From positions 1 to 42,232 of IMG/VR virus record IMGVR_UViG_3300032278_004265: a DNA stretch of 42,232 bases. One strand, written 5' to 3'. How positions within the stretch are numbered: position 1 is the stretch's first letter; the number at the start of each line of letters is the position of its first letter. The DNA is from a virus. Positions 15,906-24,527 of the stretch are shown piece after piece. The notes below the pieces were generated by a model that worked only from the letters and a program-made list of their open reading frames with translations, was not told the origin of the DNA and ran no database searches. Made by a program: the position numbers and the translations under genes.

Positions 15906-18142
15906 CGGTCGCTCACTTCATAGCGGGGCATGGCCGCTGCCACGATCATCGGCAGCGGATCGTCCGACACGACCGACCAGTCGCCCTCGCGCTCGGGGGC
16001 GCCGCCGATCATCTTGTCCTGCGTGTCGCCGGTGAACAGCGGTACCGGCGCGTCCATCGGCGCGCTCGTCGGTCGGTCGAGCATCACTTGCTCGCGCTCG
16101 CGGGTTTTCAGCTTGACACCTGCCGATGCCAGCAAGCGCAGCACCACCCAGGTCAGCCGTTTCATCTTGCCGGTCGCGCTTTGCCCGCTGGGGTCGCGCA
16201 GTTCCGGCGGCAGGATCTTCATTTGCGCGCGATAGCCGCGCCCGACCGTGCGCACCTTTGCCGCGAACGGCAGCGTGATTGCGCCCGACGCCGGCACGGT
16301 GATTGGCGGAACGACGACGCCGTCGGCCAGAATCGACACGCTCGCACCGATCAGCCACGTCAGCCCGGTAATGCTCGCGCTGGGCGTGTCGAGCACTTGC
16401 TGCACGCCGTCATCGACGAACATAGCCAGCGCCTGCGCCGTCCCGCTCGATCCCGGTGCGTCGATTTCCCACCAGTCGGCCATTTTCTGCACCGACTTGG
16501 CATCGCCCCATTGACACAGCGCCCACAGGTCATCGCGGCTTGCATCTTCGTTGGGGATGCACACCGCCGACAGCACTTTGCCGCCCTGTGCCAGCACGCG
16601 GCGCGCAAACCCCTTGATTTCCTGCTCGGGGTCATAGCTGCGCAGCACCAGTTGGCCGTCGCTGCGGACGCCGAAGACCAGCTCCTCGGTCAGCTGCTGG
16701 ACCGCAAGCTGCACGATGCGCGGGCGCGCAATGTGGCGCGCCCAACGGTTCAGGTTGGGCGATTCATAGCGGTCGGTGCCGAACTGATATTGCGCCGCGC
16801 GGAAGTGTCGGCCGCCGCGCTGGACATAGATGACATCGGTGCCCGCTTCGACCGGCACGACGTCGGACGATCCATAACGCGACTGTTTTTCGGCCTTGAT
16901 GTTGTCGCCGGCCACGCCCGCCGCACCATTCAGCGGCCCGATGGCCCATTCCTCGCGGGCGGTGCCGACCAGCATGACGCGATCGACTTTCACCCACAGC
17001 GGCACGTCGCTGGATGCCAGCCGCAGCCGGAACGCCAGGTCCGCCGCCAGATAGCCTGCCGATGTATAGGCCTGGAAATTCTGATAATCGCCGACGACGC
17101 TGGCATAGAGCCACACGCCCTTCCAGAAGCACAGCCGACCGTTCCAGATTGCGACCAGGTTCGGCCAGCCCTCGGCATTGCTGAACGCGGCATGCGCCCA
17201 GCGCCATGACGGCGCGCTCGCCAGACTGTCGGGCAGCCGTCGCACCACGGTCGCCGTCGCGCTCAAGCCATCGGTGGCAACGTCGGTGATCCGTACGATG
17301 CCGAAGCGATCGTGCAGATAGGTCCACTTGACGCCATAAGGGCCCTTGCCGTTGACGTCCTTGCCGGTGCTGCCACCGTCCCAATAGCTGCCTTCGTCAT
17401 GCGTCGGCGCGATCGTGCCCGTCGTGCCCGCCGTCGCCGCGACATAGACCTTGCCGTCCGACCGGCGCTTGGCGCCGATCGTCACGCCGTCGATGCCGAC
17501 CTGCCACGCCTCGACGGTGGAAAAATCCTTGGCTGCGATCTGGAACAGCGCGCCGACGTGGCCGCTTGCAAAAATCGCACTGCTGGCGGTCAGGGTGACG
17601 GTGCCGCCAACGTCGAAGCTGCCGCTGCTGACGCTGACGGTCACGCTCTCGTCGCCGTTGCCATCCTTGAACGGGCCGTTTTTCAGCTCGAGCGCGGCAT
17701 AGTTGAACGTCGTCGCGCCGGTGCGCGCCAACCGGCCTTGCTGGTGGACGCCGTCGACCATGTAGAGCACGTCATAGCTCTGCTGCGTCCGCACGCGCGG
17801 CCAGTCGGCGGCAGCATAGGGCACGGCCACTTCATAAGGCGTCGCCGCATCGGCTTCGATACGGCCGCCATTGGTATAGAAGCGCGCGACGCCCTCGCTG
17901 CCTTCGATCACATATCCCTGCGTCTGATTGAAGACGAACGGCAACAGCCAGCTTGCCGTCGCCGCCGCGGCACGGATCCGCTCGAAGCCGGGGCATTTCT
18001 GTACCGGCCCCTCGATCATCGGCGCGAAGTTTTCCATGATCGCCGCGCCGATCGCATAGATTTTGGTATCGACACGCCCCTTCATCAGCGGCGACAGCTC
18101 GCCACCGTTCCAGCTCGTGAAGATGGGCGAAATCTGCGTCAT
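15902..18142 (-). CDS. Tail nozzle protein (T7 gp12 / tail tubular protein B-like)
   Basis: 746 residues from the ATG at 18142; the open frame continues upstream, but the true start overlaps the adaptor stop (ATGA). The N-terminus (SWNGGELSPLMKGRVD and IMENFAPMIEGPVQKCPGFERI) is the hallmark of this widespread phage nozzle family. Long beta-rich sequence follows, as expected for the beta-propeller tube. It would extend the short tail below the gp11-like adaptor and carry the tailspikes. Confidence 0.82.
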   Translation of the reverse strand: MTQISPIFTSWNGGELSPLMKGRVDTKIYAIGAAIMENFAPMIEGPVQKCPGFERIRAAAATASWLLPFVFNQTQGYVIEGSEGVARFYTNGGRIEADAATPYEVAVPYAAADWPRVRTQQSYDVLYMVDGVHQQGRLARTGATTFNYAALELKNGPFKDGNGDESVTVSVSSGSFDVGGTVTLTASSAIFASGHVGALFQIAAKDFSTVEAWQVGIDGVTIGAKRRSDGKVYVAATAGTTGTIAPTHDEGSYWDGGSTGKDVNGKGPYGVKWTYLHDRFGIVRITDVATDGLSATATVVRRLPDSLASAPSWRWAHAAFSNAEGWPNLVAIWNGRLCFWKGVWLYASVVGDYQNFQAYTSAGYLAADLAFRLRLASSDVPLWVKVDRVMLVGTAREEWAIGPLNGAAGVAGDNIKAEKQSRYGSSDVVPVEAGTDVIYVQRGGRHFRAAQYQFGTDRYESPNLNRWARHIARPRIVQLAVQQLTEELVFGVRSDGQLVLRSYDPEQEIKGFARRVLAQGGKVLSAVCIPNEDASRDDLWALCQWGDAKSVQKMADWWEIDAPGSSGTAQALAMFVDDGVQQVLDTPSASITGLTWLIGASVSILADGVVVPPITVPASGAITLPFAAKVRTVGRGYRAQMKILPPELRDPSGQSATGKMKRLTWVVLRLLASAGVKLKTREREQVMLDRPTSAPMDAPVPLFTGDTQDKMIGGAPEREGDWSVVSDDPLPMIVAAAMPRYEVSDR

Positions 18143-18774
18143 TGCCGGTAATCGCCCCACACGTTGCGCGGGCCAGTGTAGCGGGCGCTGATCCAGCTGC
18201 TTTCCTCGGTTTCGACCGGCGGATTCTCGATGCTGTCGACCCGCGCCGCCGACGCCAGATTGTCGGTCCATTCGCGGAACAGGTCTTCCTTGCGGTCGCG
18301 CAAGCCGGTGATCTGATCGCACGTCTCGAAGGCGAGCCGCGCGGCGAATGTCTGAACGAACAGCGCATCCCATCTGCCGACATCGGGGCAGTCGAACGTC
18401 CACCAGGCGCGCAGCGGGCCGTCGCGCTTCAACAGGATTTCGCCGCCTGCCATGCGCCATTCGCCGGCGCTGGCCGCTTCGGGATAGACGATTTCAGCCA
18501 GCCGCAGCGCCTCGGGCGGAATCGGATAGGCGCCCGTCCAGCCCCACGGCAGCGGATTAGCCGTTGATGGCACGCGCGCGGCGGTTTCGCGATATTGCTC
18601 GGCGAAGTTCCACCGCGGGGCACGCTTGCCGCCGCGCAGGCACGACCGGCGGACATCATCCCACACTTCCAGCAGTTTTTCGGGGGCAAAGCCCTGCTGG
18701 TCGGGCGCGATCAGCCGCTCGGACGCGCCCATCTTGGTAAGCGCCAGATTCATGACGGCGACCTGGCTGGTCAT
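18139..18774 (-). CDS. Head-tail adaptor (T7 gp11 / tail tubular protein A-like)
   Basis: 211 residues. The N-terminus VAVMNLALTKMGASERLIAPDQ and the helix with LLEVWDDVRRSCLRGG are typical of gp11-like adaptors, followed by a WGWTGAYPIPPEALRL segment and helices near the C-terminus. It forms the ring between portal and nozzle. It sits directly upstream of the nozzle gene with a four-base overlap, as in T7-like and BPP-1-like genomes. Confidence 0.78.
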   Translation of the reverse strand: MTSQVAVMNLALTKMGASERLIAPDQQGFAPEKLLEVWDDVRRSCLRGGKRAPRWNFAEQYRETAARVPSTANPLPWGWTGAYPIPPEALRLAEIVYPEAASAGEWRMAGGEILLKRDGPLRAWWTFDCPDVGRWDALFVQTFAARLAFETCDQITGLRDRKEDLFREWTDNLASAARVDSIENPPVETEESSWISARYTGPRNVWGDYRQ

Positions 18775-18786
18775 CGGGCGCCGCTC

Positions 18787-18984
18787 TTACAGCGCGGGAT
18801 ATTTGGCGTTGACGAAGGCCGCTTCCAGTGCCTCGATCATCGCATAGGCTTGCGCCTGGGTCATCTTGTCGATGTCCATGTTGAGCTCGATCGCGTCGCC
18901 GCCCGAGATTGTCGTCCCCGATGAAACGACGACGTCCTTGACGCTCTGGCCAAGCGAAATGCTGAACTTGACTTGCGTTGCCAT
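18787..18984 (-). CDS. Small virion-region protein
   Basis: 65 residues, acidic, with a beta-rich first half and a helical second half (MTQAQAYAMIEALEAAFVNA). A strong GGGAGGGG-like ribosome site precedes the ATG at 18984. It lies between the decoration candidate and the adaptor. Possibly an assembly or minor head protein; no family recognised. Confidence 0.65.
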   Translation of the reverse strand: MATQVKFSISLGQSVKDVVVSSGTTISGGDAIELNMDIDKMTQAQAYAMIEALEAAFVNAKYPAL

Positions 18985-19004
18985 TGACCCCTCCCTCTGC
19001 TGAA

Positions 19005-19034
19005 CCGGGGCAGCGCTGGTGGCCGCTGCCCCGG
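19005..19034 (-). other. Perfect 11-bp hairpin between two late genes
   Basis: CCGGGGCAGCG pairs exactly with CGCTGCCCCGG across an 8-nt loop, in the 75-base gap between the 19060 and 18787 genes. There is no T-run on either strand. It may slow RNA decay or attenuate transcription so that upstream structural genes exceed tail genes. Confidence 0.45.
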
Positions 19035-19059
19035 CGCCTCACGTCGCCTGCCTTCTGAT

Positions 19060-19512
19060 TCAGGCGCCGTGCGGCAAGGTGTAGATCAGCCCGCCCGACA
19101 GCCGGGTGCCCGCCGTCGTCGGCAGCGCGGCTGCGGCGACCACCGACTGCAGGGTCGTTCCGGCCGCCAGTTCCTTGAGCGCGTTGACACCCTTCATCGA
19201 CCAGACCGGCGCATCGGTCGTGGTCAGCGTGGCCGCCGCCCGGAACAGCGCCGCCGTCGCCGCCGTGCCCATGTCGATGGTGGCGGTCGATCCGAACGTC
19301 AGGTTGGTGATCAGGAACGACGCGATCGGCACAATACCCTTGTGCAGCGGACCCCATACGATGGTGTCGCCAGCGCCGACGGCATTTGCCGCAAGGTCGA
19401 TCGTGCCGCACAGCACATGGATCGGCCCACCCCGATAGGCCGCCGAGCCGGGAATGAAGGGAATCGTTCCGTCATCGACGCCAGCGGCCGAGCTTGCATA
19501 GAAAGTCGCCAT
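19060..19512 (-). CDS. Putative head decoration / minor capsid protein
   Basis: 150 residues, rich in Ala, Thr, Gly and beta-prone residues (FLITNLTFGSTATIDMGTAATAALF), no signal or membrane helix. It follows the major capsid gene directly, the usual place for a decoration or cement protein. The sequence is not diagnostic. A GGAG ribosome site is present about eight bases before the ATG. Confidence 0.55.
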   Translation of the reverse strand: MATFYASSAAGVDDGTIPFIPGSAAYRGGPIHVLCGTIDLAANAVGAGDTIVWGPLHKGIVPIASFLITNLTFGSTATIDMGTAATAALFRAAATLTTTDAPVWSMKGVNALKELAAGTTLQSVVAAAALPTTAGTRLSGGLIYTLPHGA

Positions 19513-19527
19513 TTACTTGCTCCATCT

Positions 19528-19570
19528 GCGCCCCTCGGGCGCGCATGCGGGCCGGGCGGCAAGCCCCGGC
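19528..19570 (-). other. Two hairpins after the major capsid gene
   Basis: GCGCCC/GGGCGC (19528-19542) and GCCGGG/CCCGGC (19551-19570) lie in the 66-base gap after the capsid stop. They are GC-only stems with no U-run, so more likely mRNA 3'-end protection or partial attenuation than a full terminator. Confidence 0.4.
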
Positions 19571-19578
19571 CGCGCCGA

Positions 19579-20517
19579 TCAGTTGGTCAGGATGATCGCG
19601 CAGCGCGCATTGTCGGTGCGCGTCGCGTTGCACATCGTCGTGGTGAGCATCTGGATCGCGTTGAACTGCTGCGGCAGCCGGTCGATCGTCGACACGAGTT
19701 CCTGGTCGGCCCAGGGCACGAAGCACATGCCGTCGCGCGTCCACACCGGATTCTTGCGATAGCCGCTGCCATCGGTCGTCAGCGCGTAATTCGGCAGCAG
19801 CGTGTTGCCGAGTTCCATTTCGATGAACGTGAACCCGGCCATGCCGAGGATCGACTTGCCATCGCTCGACAGGCGGACCTTGTAGCTTTCCTTGAATTCG
19901 CTCGAGGTCACCTGCACCGCATTGAACAGCTGGGTGATGTTCTTGGCGGTCACGCCGATGTACCATTCCTGGTCCATGTCGACGAACCCGGCCGCCAGGA
20001 TTTCGCGCGCCGCCAGCACCTTGGCGATGTTCATGCCCGATGCGGTGCCGCCGGTATCGACGCCGACGATATTGGCGTTGGCGAACGGCACGACCGTGCT
20101 GCCGGTCTTGCCCATGCGCATGTTGCCGTAAAAGCCGCCGGTGCCGTCATGGCCGCCCAGGAAGACACTGTCCCACGCTCGGCGGATCGTGCCGGCATGC
20201 TTCATGGTGAACGCACCGCCAAGCTCGATGCCGGTGCGCACCTTGTCGAGCGTATCGACGATGTCGGCGTCGAACTTCTGGTCGGGCGCATCGACCCACA
20301 CGCGATCGAACGTCGCATCGTCATAGGTCACCGTCGCGCCGCGGGTCTTGCGCGACTTGACCGTGCCGTTGCCGACGATCGACTGCAGCTGGTACATTTC
20401 GCCGCTGCCGGTTTCTTCCATGCAGGTGCCGCGCAGCTTGGATCCCTGCTGGTTCAGGGCCATGCGCATGTTCGACGAATATTTCGTCACATAGGTTGTC
20501 GGAATCTGCGAAGCCAT
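19579..20517 (-). CDS. Major capsid protein
   Basis: 312 residues. Position after the scaffold gene, length, a strong AAGGAAGG ribosome site and isolation by hairpins on both sides point to the major capsid protein. The sequence fits HK97-fold podovirus capsids: an N-terminal arm (QIPTTYVTKYSSNMRMALNQ), a long spine-helix candidate (DADIVDTLDKVRTGIELGGAFTMK), and a beta-rich C-terminal part with FTFIEMELGNTLL. It would assemble on the scaffold encoded just upstream and bind the portal at one vertex. Confidence 0.82.
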   Translation of the reverse strand: MASQIPTTYVTKYSSNMRMALNQQGSKLRGTCMEETGSGEMYQLQSIVGNGTVKSRKTRGATVTYDDATFDRVWVDAPDQKFDADIVDTLDKVRTGIELGGAFTMKHAGTIRRAWDSVFLGGHDGTGGFYGNMRMGKTGSTVVPFANANIVGVDTGGTASGMNIAKVLAAREILAAGFVDMDQEWYIGVTAKNITQLFNAVQVTSSEFKESYKVRLSSDGKSILGMAGFTFIEMELGNTLLPNYALTTDGSGYRKNPVWTRDGMCFVPWADQELVSTIDRLPQQFNAIQMLTTTMCNATRTDNARCAIILTN

Positions 20518-20678
20518 CGGGCCTTCCTTTCGAACTCGGGTTGCTTGCCTGGGTTCGAAGGGCTTGTCGGAGTTGCCGGGCCACTTCTTCCGCGCGTCCG
20601 CACGCGGCGATCGGATGCTTCCACATCAGGGGTCAGGGGCGAAGGCGGCGCCTTGTCCGACACTTTGGGGGCTTTTTC

Positions 20679-20753
20679 GGGGTGGCGCCTGCTCGAAAAG
20701 CGCCACCCCAATGCCACTGCCCCACGCTTGTCGGTTGTCTTTCAGACAACCGA
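20679..20753 (-). other. Two perfect 10-bp hairpins between scaffold and capsid genes
   Basis: Stem one: GGGGTGGCGC (20679-20688) with GCGCCACCCC (20700-20709), 11-nt loop. Stem two: TCGGTTGTCT (20731-20740) with AGACAACCGA (20744-20753), 3-nt loop. Both are in the 262-base leader between scaffold and capsid, the longest gap in the late operon. On the minus-strand mRNA the second stem follows a U-run instead of preceding one, so neither is a classic terminator. RNA processing or stabilisation of the capsid message is a better guess. The rest of the gap holds no convincing gene. Confidence 0.55.
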
Positions 20754-20779
20754 AAAAGTCAAGCCGCTGATTTGCATAC

Positions 20780-21685
20780 TCACGCGGCCGCGCGTCGCGC
20801 CTCGGCCTCGTCGGCGGCGGCAATGATCGTCATCAGCCGCTCGTGGCGCGCGACGGCTTCGGGCTTGCGGGCGCGCAGATCGGCGATGAACGTGCGGTCG
20901 CTTTCCAGCCGCGACAATTCGGCGCGCGCTTCGGCCACCGGAATGCCGAACGACTTGGCCGCACCGCCGCTGCTGACGAAACTGTCCTCGCCGGTCAGCT
21001 GACCGAGTTTCAGGCCCATTTCCATCAGCGTGCGCGCACCGGCCTTTCCTGCCGATTGGAGGCCCATCTGCATCGCCTGCACCGCATCGGCATCGAGCCC
21101 CATCGCTTCGAATCCGCGCTTCATCAGCGCGACATTCTGGTCCTTTTGCGCACCCCATTCCTTGAACAGCCCGTCACGATCGGCGTTCAGCGCGGTGTTG
21201 ACCGCGTTATACTGGTCCATCACCGCTGCGGTGTAGCTCGCGGTCAGTTCGTCCCATGCCGCCTTCGGCATGTTGCCTTTCAACGCCGCGCTGCGAAGTG
21301 AATCGAGCAACGCCGTTTCGGGTTCCCATCCCTCGGGCGCTTTGTATTCATAACCTTCAGCCGTATCGGGCACGCCGATCGCCTTGCGATACGTCGCCCA
21401 TTGCTCGTCGGTCGCGCCTTCCCCCGGCACTTCGATGCGATTGTCGGCGGCAAGCTTCTTTTCGAGCTCGCGGTAGCTTTTGACCAGTGGCTCGACGCTT
21501 TCAGCCTTGTCCCAGCCCTTGACTTTCAGCCAATCGACGTCCGACGGGGTTTTTATGTCGGGCGCCTCGCTCGACAGCCCATGATGCCATGCGCGCGGGC
21601 CGGTATCGCTTCCCGCGCCATCGCCACCAAGCTCCACGGCGCCGCCGTCATTGCCACCGCCTGCATTTGGATCGAATTCACTCAC
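20780..21685 (-). CDS. Scaffold protein
   Basis: 301 residues, acidic, with a disordered Gly/Asp-rich N-terminus, a domain around 45-130 (WLKVKGWDKAESVEPLVKSYRELEKKL, then VPDTAEGYEYKAP) and a helical, charged C-terminus that would contact the capsid. The motif near residue 100 is common in podovirus scaffolds. Start is GTG at 21685, preceded by GGAGG and overlapping the previous gene by eight bases. It directs capsid assembly and leaves before packaging ends. Confidence 0.78.
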   Translation of the reverse strand: MSEFDPNAGGGNDGGAVELGGDGAGSDTGPRAWHHGLSSEAPDIKTPSDVDWLKVKGWDKAESVEPLVKSYRELEKKLAADNRIEVPGEGATDEQWATYRKAIGVPDTAEGYEYKAPEGWEPETALLDSLRSAALKGNMPKAAWDELTASYTAAVMDQYNAVNTALNADRDGLFKEWGAQKDQNVALMKRGFEAMGLDADAVQAMQMGLQSAGKAGARTLMEMGLKLGQLTGEDSFVSSGGAAKSFGIPVAEARAELSRLESDRTFIADLRARKPEAVARHERLMTIIAAADEAEARRAAA

Positions 21686-21980
21686 GTTCCACCTCCACCA
21701 GCTTGAGAATTTCGTCGTCGGTCAGGTTCAGATGCTCGCTGATCCGCAACCAGACGTCGCGGCGCCCCGCCAGACGGTCGCTGATTCTGGCGTCGCGATC
21801 CCACGTCGATGCGTTGGCGCGGCAATAGTCGCGCAGGTCCGCCAGCACGATTTCCGCCGCGCGGCTGAATGCCCCGTCGTCGCGCTCGAACACGCGCCGA
21901 TAGGCGCGCGCCCGCGCCAGCTTGAAGCGCTGCTGAAAAGCGACCAGGGCACGACGGACCTGTTCGGCAGCCGGCGTCAT
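21678..21980 (-). CDS. Bbp19-like phage protein
   Basis: 100 residues. The pattern YRRVFERDDGAF...VLADLRDYCRA (about 27-54) is that of the Bbp19 family first named in Bordetella phage BPP-1, usually encoded between portal and scaffold genes as here. Role unproven, presumably head assembly. Start overlaps the portal stop by four bases. Confidence 0.72.
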   Translation of the reverse strand: MTPAAEQVRRALVAFQQRFKLARARAYRRVFERDDGAFSRAAEIVLADLRDYCRANASTWDRDARISDRLAGRRDVWLRISEHLNLTDDEILKLVEVERE

Positions 21981-23635
21981 GCCGCTTCCGCAATGTCATT
22001 GGCCTTGGCCAGATCGAGCGCCGCGCCCGCGACCGGCGGTGCGAATTGCGCCATCTGCGCCGCCTGCTCGGCCTGTTCGCGCGCCTGCCGCTTTGCCGCG
22101 ACCTGTTCGGGCGTATTGATCCAGCTCGAACGCACCGACAGCACATCGGCAAGCCCCGGAATGGCGACGTCGGTGTTGACATAGTCGGTCACGCTCGGAT
22201 CGAACGATGCCGCCTGTGCAATGATTTCGACCCAGCGCGTGAAACCCGCCGCTTCCTCGGCGCGGCTCATGCGCGACAGCGGATTGTCGTACACCGCGCG
22301 CGCGCGCTCGACGCCGGCCTCGATCATTTCGGGCGGCATCGGCATGATCTGGCCCGCCCTCATCAGGATTTCCACCTCGCGGTCGATCATCGGCCCCAGC
22401 TTTTCGGTTTCGTGCCGCCCCGCGAACGGGCCGACCAGCACGCCCTGCTTCTGGACCATTTCCAGCACCTGCGTCGCCGTCATCCGGTCGCTGGGATCGG
22501 TCAGGATCTGGAACAGCTGTTCCAGAAAAGCGTCCTTGATGACCTGGCGCTCGCGTTCCTGCATTTCCATGCCGGTCGGCAGGCTGGCGCCGCTCGGAAT
22601 CGGCTGCACCAGCAGTCGCCCGAATTCGTCGACCATGCCGGGGTTCAGGCCACCGGGCTTGGTCGACAGCTTGCTCACGGCGCCGTCGTCGAAATAGGCC
22701 AGTGCCGGATCGACCGTCTTGTGCGCGGCGCGCAGCATCGTCTTGGCGATTTCGTTCGCCGTCTTGATGGTGCCGATGACCTTCATGGCCGGGCCGCGGC
22801 CATAGGGCGATCCGGGGCTGGTAATGGTCCGCGACACGATCAGCGGCATCGTGCGATAGCCGCCGCGCCGTACGATCGCCTTCTCATCGATCGCGATGTA
22901 AAGGCTTTTGATTTTCATGCCGCGCAGCCCGAGCGCCCCCGGCTCATATTCCTCGGCGGGGCACAGCACATGCAGGAACTGGAACTTCGTCGATGCCTTG
23001 GCGGGATTGCCGTCGGTCAACATCTGCATCATCCGGTCGGTCAGCGCCGCTTCACCGAATTTCTGCCGCGCCTGCCGCGCCGTCAGCTCGAACTTGCGAT
23101 GCACCGTGTCGACGCGCCCGCGAAAATCTTCGTCGATGAACACTTCGGCCATGTGGATCGCGGCATAGAACAGCCCGGTGCCGACCATTTCATCGACCCA
23201 CAGCGGCGCGTTGCCATATTTGCCGCCTTGGCGAATGTCGGCGGTTGCCTGCATTTCGAAGCCCGCAGCCGGCGCATAACGGCACGCGAACAGCCGGTCG
23301 GTGGCATGCTCCAGCCATGCGCGCACGGCCGGCACCTTGGCCAGGTCGGTATCGGCAACCGTCAGGCCGTGCCACCGCGTGTTGCGCGGAATCGTCAGTC
23401 CGGCAATCGCCGCCGTGTAACGGTCGAGCCCTTCGATGGCGGTCGCGTCGAAGTTGTTCAGACCCAGCTCGGTCCCCGGCGTAATCTTGTAGAAACCGCC
23501 TTGCGCCTGCGGATCGCACAGTTCGTCGACGTCGCGCCAGATGTTCTGCCAGTTGGCACGGGTCGATTCCATCGCGCCCTGATGCGCCAGATGACGCATC
23601 ACTTCGCTTTCGTTCTGCATTGTGTCGATCGGCAT
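21977..23635 (-). CDS. Portal protein (podovirus head-tail connector)
   Basis: 552 residues, the usual length. Features of the head-tail connector family include WQNIWRDVDELCDP near the N-terminus, LDRYTAAIAGLTIPRNTRWHGL (about 68-90), the stem region around QERERQVIKDAFLEQLFQIL, and the wing/crown helices with DRMTATQVLEMVQ. The C-terminus is Ala/Gln-rich and helical. It forms the dodecameric DNA gate at one vertex and docks the terminase. Confidence 0.85.
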   Translation of the reverse strand: MPIDTMQNESEVMRHLAHQGAMESTRANWQNIWRDVDELCDPQAQGGFYKITPGTELGLNNFDATAIEGLDRYTAAIAGLTIPRNTRWHGLTVADTDLAKVPAVRAWLEHATDRLFACRYAPAAGFEMQATADIRQGGKYGNAPLWVDEMVGTGLFYAAIHMAEVFIDEDFRGRVDTVHRKFELTARQARQKFGEAALTDRMMQMLTDGNPAKASTKFQFLHVLCPAEEYEPGALGLRGMKIKSLYIAIDEKAIVRRGGYRTMPLIVSRTITSPGSPYGRGPAMKVIGTIKTANEIAKTMLRAAHKTVDPALAYFDDGAVSKLSTKPGGLNPGMVDEFGRLLVQPIPSGASLPTGMEMQERERQVIKDAFLEQLFQILTDPSDRMTATQVLEMVQKQGVLVGPFAGRHETEKLGPMIDREVEILMRAGQIMPMPPEMIEAGVERARAVYDNPLSRMSRAEEAAGFTRWVEIIAQAASFDPSVTDYVNTDVAIPGLADVLSVRSSWINTPEQVAAKRQAREQAEQAAQMAQFAPPVAGAALDLAKANDIAEAA

Positions 23636-23661
23636 GGCGCAAGGCTCCGGTCAGCGGGCAA

Positions 23662-24258
23662 TCAGAAGATGATCTGCCGGTCGAGCCGCAGCTGCGTGCC
23701 CGGCGCGACCTTGATCGGGCTCGCCAGTTGCGACCACGCGATTTGCTGGCCCTTGGCATCGATCAGCGCGAACCCGGCGATTTCGATGGCCCGGTCGGGC
23801 GCAATTTCGACGCGCGTCGTCAGCACCATGCCGGCCACCGTCTGCGTCCAGGCGTCGGGTTGCAGCACCAGCGGCTCCAGCACGGCGATTTCGGTCTCGC
23901 CGTCCGAAAAGGCGACGACATGCGGCTCGGTCAGCAGCCGGTCGCGCAATTCGCTTCCGTTCAACGTCGTCTTGACGCCGGCCGGCCCCAGTTTTCGCGG
24001 TTTCGGCGCCTTGGCGCCGCGCGTCACGCTCGGCAGCTTGGCCTTGTCGGCCAGCAGCTGGCGAAAATGGTCGGCTTCTGCGACCGCATCGCTTAATTTT
24101 GTCTGCAATTCCTGCACGTTGGCCGTAAGCTCGGAAATTTGCGCGTGCAGCGGTGCATTTTCGTCGATGCCGTCGGGATAATCGAGGTTCTGGTCGTCGG
24201 TCGTCGCCGCGTCGAGCAGCGGCGCCGGATCGATTGCCTGGTCGGTCGCGTCGGTCAT
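23662..24258 (-). CDS. Unknown protein between terminase and portal
   Basis: 198 residues from the ATG at 24258, which has an AAAGGA site eight bases upstream; the open frame upstream of it is not used. Acidic N-terminus, a coiled coil (about 38-72; ISELTANVQELQTKLSDAVAEADHF), a basic Lys/Pro linker (KAPKPRKLGP), then a beta-rich C-terminal domain (about 110-198). Could be an assembly factor or minor virion protein. Not recognised. Confidence 0.65.
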   Translation of the reverse strand: MTDATDQAIDPAPLLDAATTDDQNLDYPDGIDENAPLHAQISELTANVQELQTKLSDAVAEADHFRQLLADKAKLPSVTRGAKAPKPRKLGPAGVKTTLNGSELRDRLLTEPHVVAFSDGETEIAVLEPLVLQPDAWTQTVAGMVLTTRVEIAPDRAIEIAGFALIDAKGQQIAWSQLASPIKVAPGTQLRLDRQIIF

Positions 24259-24275
24259 GTGCTGAATCCTTTCTG

Positions 24276-24527
24276 TCAGCTGCCTAGAGTGTCTTTGCCG
24301 GTGGCCGCCGCCGATGCTTCGGCGCCGCCCGTGCCGGTCAGCATATCGGCCGCCCCGCCTCGGCGTTTGCGCAAGGCATCGCTGCTGCGCAGGGCGTCGG
24401 TTGCGTCGTCGAGCTGGGGTTGTGGCAGCGCCGCCGGCAGCTTCGGCGTGGCCGGCTTCGATACCAGCTGCGCGATGCCGCCGACCGCCGTCGCGCCCGC
24501 AAGGATCAGCGGCAGTGCTTGAACCAT
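24276..24527 (-). CDS. Small conserved phage protein next to large terminase
   Basis: 83 residues: a hydrophobic N-terminal helix (LPLILAGATAVGGIAQLV), a Pro/Ala linker, then RKRRGGAADMLTGTGG. Proteins with this hydrophobic start and basic 'R-R-G-A-x-x-x-L-T' end are common just before the portal gene in podoviruses; function unknown. Its ATG overlaps the terminase stop (TAATG). Confidence 0.65.
   Translation of the reverse strand: MVQALPLILAGATAVGGIAQLVSKPATPKLPAALPQPQLDDATDALRSSDALRKRRGGAADMLTGTGGAEASAAATGKDTLGS

Noticed and set aside
20487-20717. Small ORFs in the scaffold-capsid gap
   Set aside because: They run through the two hairpins and have no ribosome site or coupling to neighbours.
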